A DNA stretch of 8,910 nucleotides from Lachnospiraceae bacterium (GTDB taxonomy: Bacteria; Bacillota; Clostridia; Lachnospirales; Lachnospiraceae). The position numbers were made by a program, and so were the translations under genes. Positions 6,135-8,910 of this stretch are shown in pieces (position 1 is the first letter of the stretch; every line of letters starts with the position of its first letter). The DNA is taken from NCBI GenBank assembly GCA_900770535.1, contig CAAHDV010000118.1, positions 1 through 8,910 on the forward strand, in the 5' to 3' direction. The notes beneath the pieces are model-generated. The model searched no databases, had not been told where the DNA came from, and saw nothing but the letters and a program-made list of their open reading frames with translations.

Positions 6135-7280
6135 TTACTTCAGTAATTTACCAGAAATTACCATCTGCTGTACCTGGCTGGTTCCTTCGTAGATCGTGAA
6201 TACACGGCAGTCACGGAACATACGCTCAATCTTGTAATCCTTGATGAAGCCGTATCCACCATGGATCTGAACAGTCTTTGCAGCAATCTCGTTGCAGACC
6301 TCAGATGCGTAGAATTTTGCCATGGAAGCTGCCATGGAAGCATCCTGACCGTTATCGATCAGCCATGCGGTCTTGTAAACCAGGTTCTTGGCTGCTTCAA
6401 GCTTGGTTGCCATCTCAGCAATCATAAATGCGATTGCCTGGAACTTTGCGATCGGACGGCCAAACTGTTTTCTCTCTTTTGCGTACTTGATTGCCTCATC
6501 CAGACAGCCCTGTGCAACACCGATGGACTGTGCGGCAACACCCATACGTCCGGTATCCAGAGTCTTCATTGCGTTGATGAAGCCCTTGCCTTCCTGGCCA
6601 AGCAGGTTGTCTTTATGTACGCGTACGTTCTCCAGAATGATATCACTGGTTGCGCAGCCTACAACACCCATCTTCTTCTCCGGCTTACCACAGGATACAC
6701 CCTCCTGCTTCATGTCTACGATGAAAGCGGAAATGCCTCTGGTTCCCATGCTCATGTCGGTCTTTGCATATACAACAGCCCAGTCAGCCAGCGGTGCCAT
6801 GGTGATGAAGGTCTTACGGCCATTCAGAATGTAGTAGTCACCGTCTTTAACTGCGGTGGTCTGCATGCCGCCTGCGTCGGAACCTGCGCCCGGCTCAGTC
6901 AGGGCGAAGCAGACTTTCTTCTCGCCGGTTACAACCGGACGTAAATATTTCTCTTTCTGCTCAGCGTTTCCGGAAAGAAGGAACGGACCGCCGGAAAGGG
7001 AGTTCGGGGAGGAAACATAGATACTTGCGACACCAGATACTCTCGCGATCTCTTCCATAACGATAACGTAGGAACGCGCGTCTCCGCCCTGTCCGCCATA
7101 CTGTTTCGGAACCTTAATTCCGAAGAAACCGGCTTTTGCCATCTTGTCGAGGATTTCCTCCGGGAAAACCTCCTCTTCCTCGACTTTATCGAGGACTTCT
7201 TTTGTCAGCTCTGTCTCTGCAAATTCTCTTGCCAGTTTTCTGACCAGCTCATGCTGCTCTGTGAAAAATGCTTCTGCCAT
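6135..7280 (-). CDS. Acyl-CoA dehydrogenase / enoyl-CoA reductase (butyryl-CoA dehydrogenase type)
   Basis: A full-length 381-residue FAD enzyme of the acyl-CoA dehydrogenase family, which interconverts acyl-CoA and 2-enoyl-CoA at the 2,3-bond and exchanges electrons with ETF. Visible blocks are LTEPGAGSDAGG (127-138), the NGRKTFIT strand (153-160), ERKQFGRPI (269-277), QIHGGYGF (338-345) and the C-terminal IYEGTSQVQ (363-371), where Glu365 is the expected catalytic base. The substrate-side stretch IYVSSPNSLSGGP (87-99) differs from the HTSLGS-type sequence I recall for clostridial butyryl-CoA dehydrogenases, so the substrate may not be butyryl-CoA. Directly downstream etfB and etfA make a dehydrogenase-ETF complex likely, and the upstream gene is an acid-CoA ligase. 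The start is preceded by AAGGAGG, with the GGAGG core 12 bases away (7293-7297). In anaerobes the physiological direction is usually enoyl-CoA reduction, which is an inference here. Confidence 0.93.
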   Translation of the reverse strand: MAEAFFTEQHELVRKLAREFAETELTKEVLDKVEEEEVFPEEILDKMAKAGFFGIKVPKQYGGQGGDARSYVIVMEEIARVSGVASIYVSSPNSLSGGPFLLSGNAEQKEKYLRPVVTGEKKVCFALTEPGAGSDAGGMQTTAVKDGDYYILNGRKTFITMAPLADWAVVYAKTDMSMGTRGISAFIVDMKQEGVSCGKPEKKMGVVGCATSDIILENVRVHKDNLLGQEGKGFINAMKTLDTGRMGVAAQSIGVAQGCLDEAIKYAKERKQFGRPIAKFQAIAFMIAEMATKLEAAKNLVYKTAWLIDNGQDASMAASMAKFYASEVCNEIAAKTVQIHGGYGFIKDYKIERMFRDCRVFTIYEGTSQVQQMVISGKLLK

Positions 7281-7313
7281 CTTGCTCTATTTCCTCCTTC
7301 ATACATGCTTGTC

Positions 7314-7340
7314 GTAACTGCTCAGTACCTTTACAGTTAC
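7314..7340. repeat. 27-base palindromic repeat related to the MITE end
   Basis: The unit starts GTAACTG and ends CAGTTAC, giving a 7-bp stem with a 13-base loop. With one more base at the left (7313-7340) it matches 25 of 28 bases of the left end of the element at 909-936. The copy at 909-936 has a G-U pair in the stem on the minus-strand RNA where this copy has A-U, so the stem survives in both transcripts. No flanking target duplication was seen here. It lies 33 bases upstream of the acyl-CoA dehydrogenase start codon. Confidence 0.7.
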
Positions 7341-7350
7341 TTTGTATCTG

Positions 7351-7368
7351 AACCGGATTGCTCCGGCT
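7351..7368 (-). other. GNRA-capped hairpin after the ligase gene
   Basis: In the minus-strand RNA, AGCCGGA-GCAA-UCCGGUU forms a 7-bp stem (one G-U pair) with a GCAA tetraloop, beginning six bases after the ligase stop. No U tract follows, so it is not a convincing terminator. It may instead be an mRNA-end or processing structure between the ligase and dehydrogenase coding parts. The rest of the 94-base gap (7281-7374) holds the palindromic repeat and the dehydrogenase ribosome binding site; I see no clear promoter boxes. Confidence 0.5.
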
Positions 7369-7374
7369 GTACAC

Positions 7375-8910
7375 TTATCCTTTTGCGCCGCCATCCAGCT
7401 CACGCTGTTTTGCGGCACGCTCCGCTGCTTCTTTGCGCAGCTCTTTTAACTCAATCTTACCACTTGCGTTCATGGGGAATTTCTCAAACCAGAATACATA
7501 GGCCGGAACCTTGTAGTCTGCCAGATGCTTCTTTAAATAGGAAAGCATCCGTTCTTTGTCGATCTGCGCTCCCGGCTTCGGAATGACGCAGGCCGCAATT
7601 TCTTCCTGAAGAACCTGAGCCGGAACACCTACTACCTTAACATCCGCGACTCCCTCATACCGGCGGATCGCAAGCTCAATCTCCTGCGGGGAAATATTTT
7701 CTCCCGCGCGGATGATCATCTCCTTGATGCGCCCGGTAATGTGAAGCTCACCCTTTTCGTCAAAGTAACCGGTATCTCCGGTCCTCAGCCATCCGTCTTC
7801 TGTAAAGACTTTGGCGTTGGCTTCCGGTAAATGGTAATACCCAAGCATGACATTGTAGCCCTGAACCTGGATTTCTCCATTTTTCCCCGCCGGTACTTCC
7901 TTCCCGGTTCCAAAATCCACGATGCGTGCCTTCACATGTTCGATCACATGCCCGGCTGATACCGCCTTGACCTCGTTCGGATCGTCCCAGTCCGCAATGG
8001 CAATGCAGGGCGATGTTTCTGTCTGTCCGTAGGACGGCTGCAGATGCATTTGCGGAAACCGTCTGCAGATTTCCAGAAAATCTTCCGGGGTACACGGGGA
8101 ACCTGCAATGATGCCGGATCTCAGATTCGGCGCCTGTCTTCCCGCATACTTCGGTTTGCGGATCAATGCGAGAAACATGCTGGGAACACCATTTAATATG
8201 GTACATTCATACTTGTCAATGGCATCCCACACATGGGCTGTCCGAAAATACGGGATCAGGCACATATCCATGCCGCCTGTGATACAGGCGATCACACCAG
8301 CCGTGATACCGAAACAGTGAAACAGCGGTACGGTGATGCACATCTTGTCCGAAACACCCCAGTGCATAGCCTCCACCATGGCACGGCTGTTGTTGATCAG
8401 CTGCTCATGGCTCAGCAGGATTCCCTTCGGAAGGGATGTGGTGCCGGACGTAAAGATCATGCAGGCCGCGTCCTCCGGCTGTACCTGGCTTTTTAATTCC
8501 TGAATGCGGGCCAGAACCTCCGGTGACTTTTCCCGGCGGCCGAAGCTGTCCGGGCTCATCCAGGTTCCCGCTTCCTTTTCATCCAGATGGAGGAAGCGTT
8601 TTACCTTTGGCGTATCCTGCCTGATGTCCGCGATCACATCGTCGTAGACAATGTCCTTACAGCCAGCGCCGCAGAATACATATTCCACATCGGAATACTG
8701 GAGGATGCCCTTCAGTTCCTCATCCCGGTAGCAGGTGTTGATCAGCACCGGAACGGCCCCGATCTTCACCAGCGCAAGAAAGGTAAATACCCAGTTCGGG
8801 CTGTTGACACTCCAGATTCCCACGTGGGTTCCCCGGGTGACTCCCATATCATCCAGCCGGCCGGCCATCAGGTCTGAGGTTTCATCCAGCTGCGCGAAGC
8901 TGCAGCTCCA
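7375..8910 (-). CDS. AMP-forming acid-CoA ligase (ANL superfamily, CaiC/FadD/CarB-like), N-terminus cut off
   Basis: The frame is open to the window edge, giving 512 codons including the stop, and reads WSCSFAQLDETSDLM at its visible start. An internal Met at 8866-8868 is not the real start, because the preceding residues match the typical [WT]SYxQLxxxSD segment of the family; probably about 30-40 residues are missing. Family members activate a carboxylate with ATP to an acyl-adenylate, then form the CoA thioester. With 1 as the first visible residue, the P-loop TSGTTSLPKG is at 154-163, YGQTE at 294-298, TGD at 377-379, GRIKEMIIRAGENISPQEIE at 393-412, and the catalytic Lys in NASGKIELKELR at 485. 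All key residues are present. The acid is not predictable; phenylpropanoids, carnitine-like compounds and medium or branched fatty acids are all possible. It lies upstream of the dehydrogenase-ETF genes in the same direction. Confidence 0.92.
   Translation of the reverse strand, partial: WSCSFAQLDETSDLMAGRLDDMGVTRGTHVGIWSVNSPNWVFTFLALVKIGAVPVLINTCYRDEELKGILQYSDVEYVFCGAGCKDIVYDDVIADIRQDTPKVKRFLHLDEKEAGTWMSPDSFGRREKSPEVLARIQELKSQVQPEDAACMIFTSGTTSLPKGILLSHEQLINNSRAMVEAMHWGVSDKMCITVPLFHCFGITAGVIACITGGMDMCLIPYFRTAHVWDAIDKYECTILNGVPSMFLALIRKPKYAGRQAPNLRSGIIAGSPCTPEDFLEICRRFPQMHLQPSYGQTETSPCIAIADWDDPNEVKAVSAGHVIEHVKARIVDFGTGKEVPAGKNGEIQVQGYNVMLGYYHLPEANAKVFTEDGWLRTGDTGYFDEKGELHITGRIKEMIIRAGENISPQEIELAIRRYEGVADVKVVGVPAQVLQEEIAACVIPKPGAQIDKERMLSYLKKHLADYKVPAYVFWFEKFPMNASGKIELKELRKEAAERAAKQRELDGGAKG

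Noticed and set aside
4265..7280. Calling this a classic butyrate operon
   Set aside because: A butyryl-CoA-type dehydrogenase with EtfB and EtfA fits, but no thiolase, crotonase or 3-hydroxybutyryl-CoA dehydrogenase is in the window and the upstream neighbour is an acid-CoA ligase.
7281..7374. A sigma-A promoter before the acyl-CoA dehydrogenase
   Set aside because: I found no pair of -35 and -10 boxes with acceptable sequence and spacing in this gap.
8866..8868. Internal Met as the true start of the acid-CoA ligase
   Set aside because: The frame stays open to the window edge, and the residues before it match the family's normal N-terminal region.

Overview
The window looks like a piece of a Gram-positive gut anaerobe, most likely a Lachnospiraceae-type member of the Clostridia. 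The grounds are strong AGGAGG-type ribosome binding sites before nearly every gene, protein sequences that read like clostridial homologues (EtfA, EtfB, acyl-CoA dehydrogenase, HisH), medium GC content, and small dispersed palindromes between genes. Organism assignment is inference, since no rRNA or other marker is present. All seven main genes and a HisH fragment lie on the minus strand, so transcription runs from right to left.

Right half (8910 down to 4210): a 5'-truncated AMP-forming acid-CoA ligase, then after a 94-base gap an acyl-CoA dehydrogenase, etfB and etfA, closed by an intrinsic terminator at 4210-4240. The three flavoprotein genes are 20 and 29 bases apart and clearly form one unit. 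The set makes biochemical sense: activate a carboxylic acid to its CoA thioester, then reduce or oxidise the 2,3-bond with an ETF partner that may be electron-bifurcating. The gene order is that of carB-carC-carD-carE, the caffeate respiration genes of Acetobacterium woodii. It is also compatible with a butyryl-CoA-type or carnitine-type system, and the substrate cannot be read from the sequence.

Middle (4174 down to 1069): a metallo-beta-lactamase-fold hydrolase with a C-terminal helical region, then an ABC-F ATPase. Between them lies a long hairpin. Its 3' arm contains the ABC-F ribosome binding site and is followed by five U and then the start codon, so it could be a terminator, a leader switch, or both.

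Left end (1068 down to 1): a 133-base element with 14-base perfect terminal inverted repeats and an 8-base flanking direct repeat, which looks like a MITE, sits between the ABC-F gene and a divergent Sir2-like gene. A related 27-base palindrome lies before the acyl-CoA dehydrogenase gene. After the Sir2-like gene come the first 16 codons of hisH. Bases 1-19 match the 3' end of the Illumina TruSeq read-2 adapter, so the true genomic sequence begins at about base 20.

No tRNA, rRNA, CRISPR array, origin or full insertion sequence was seen.
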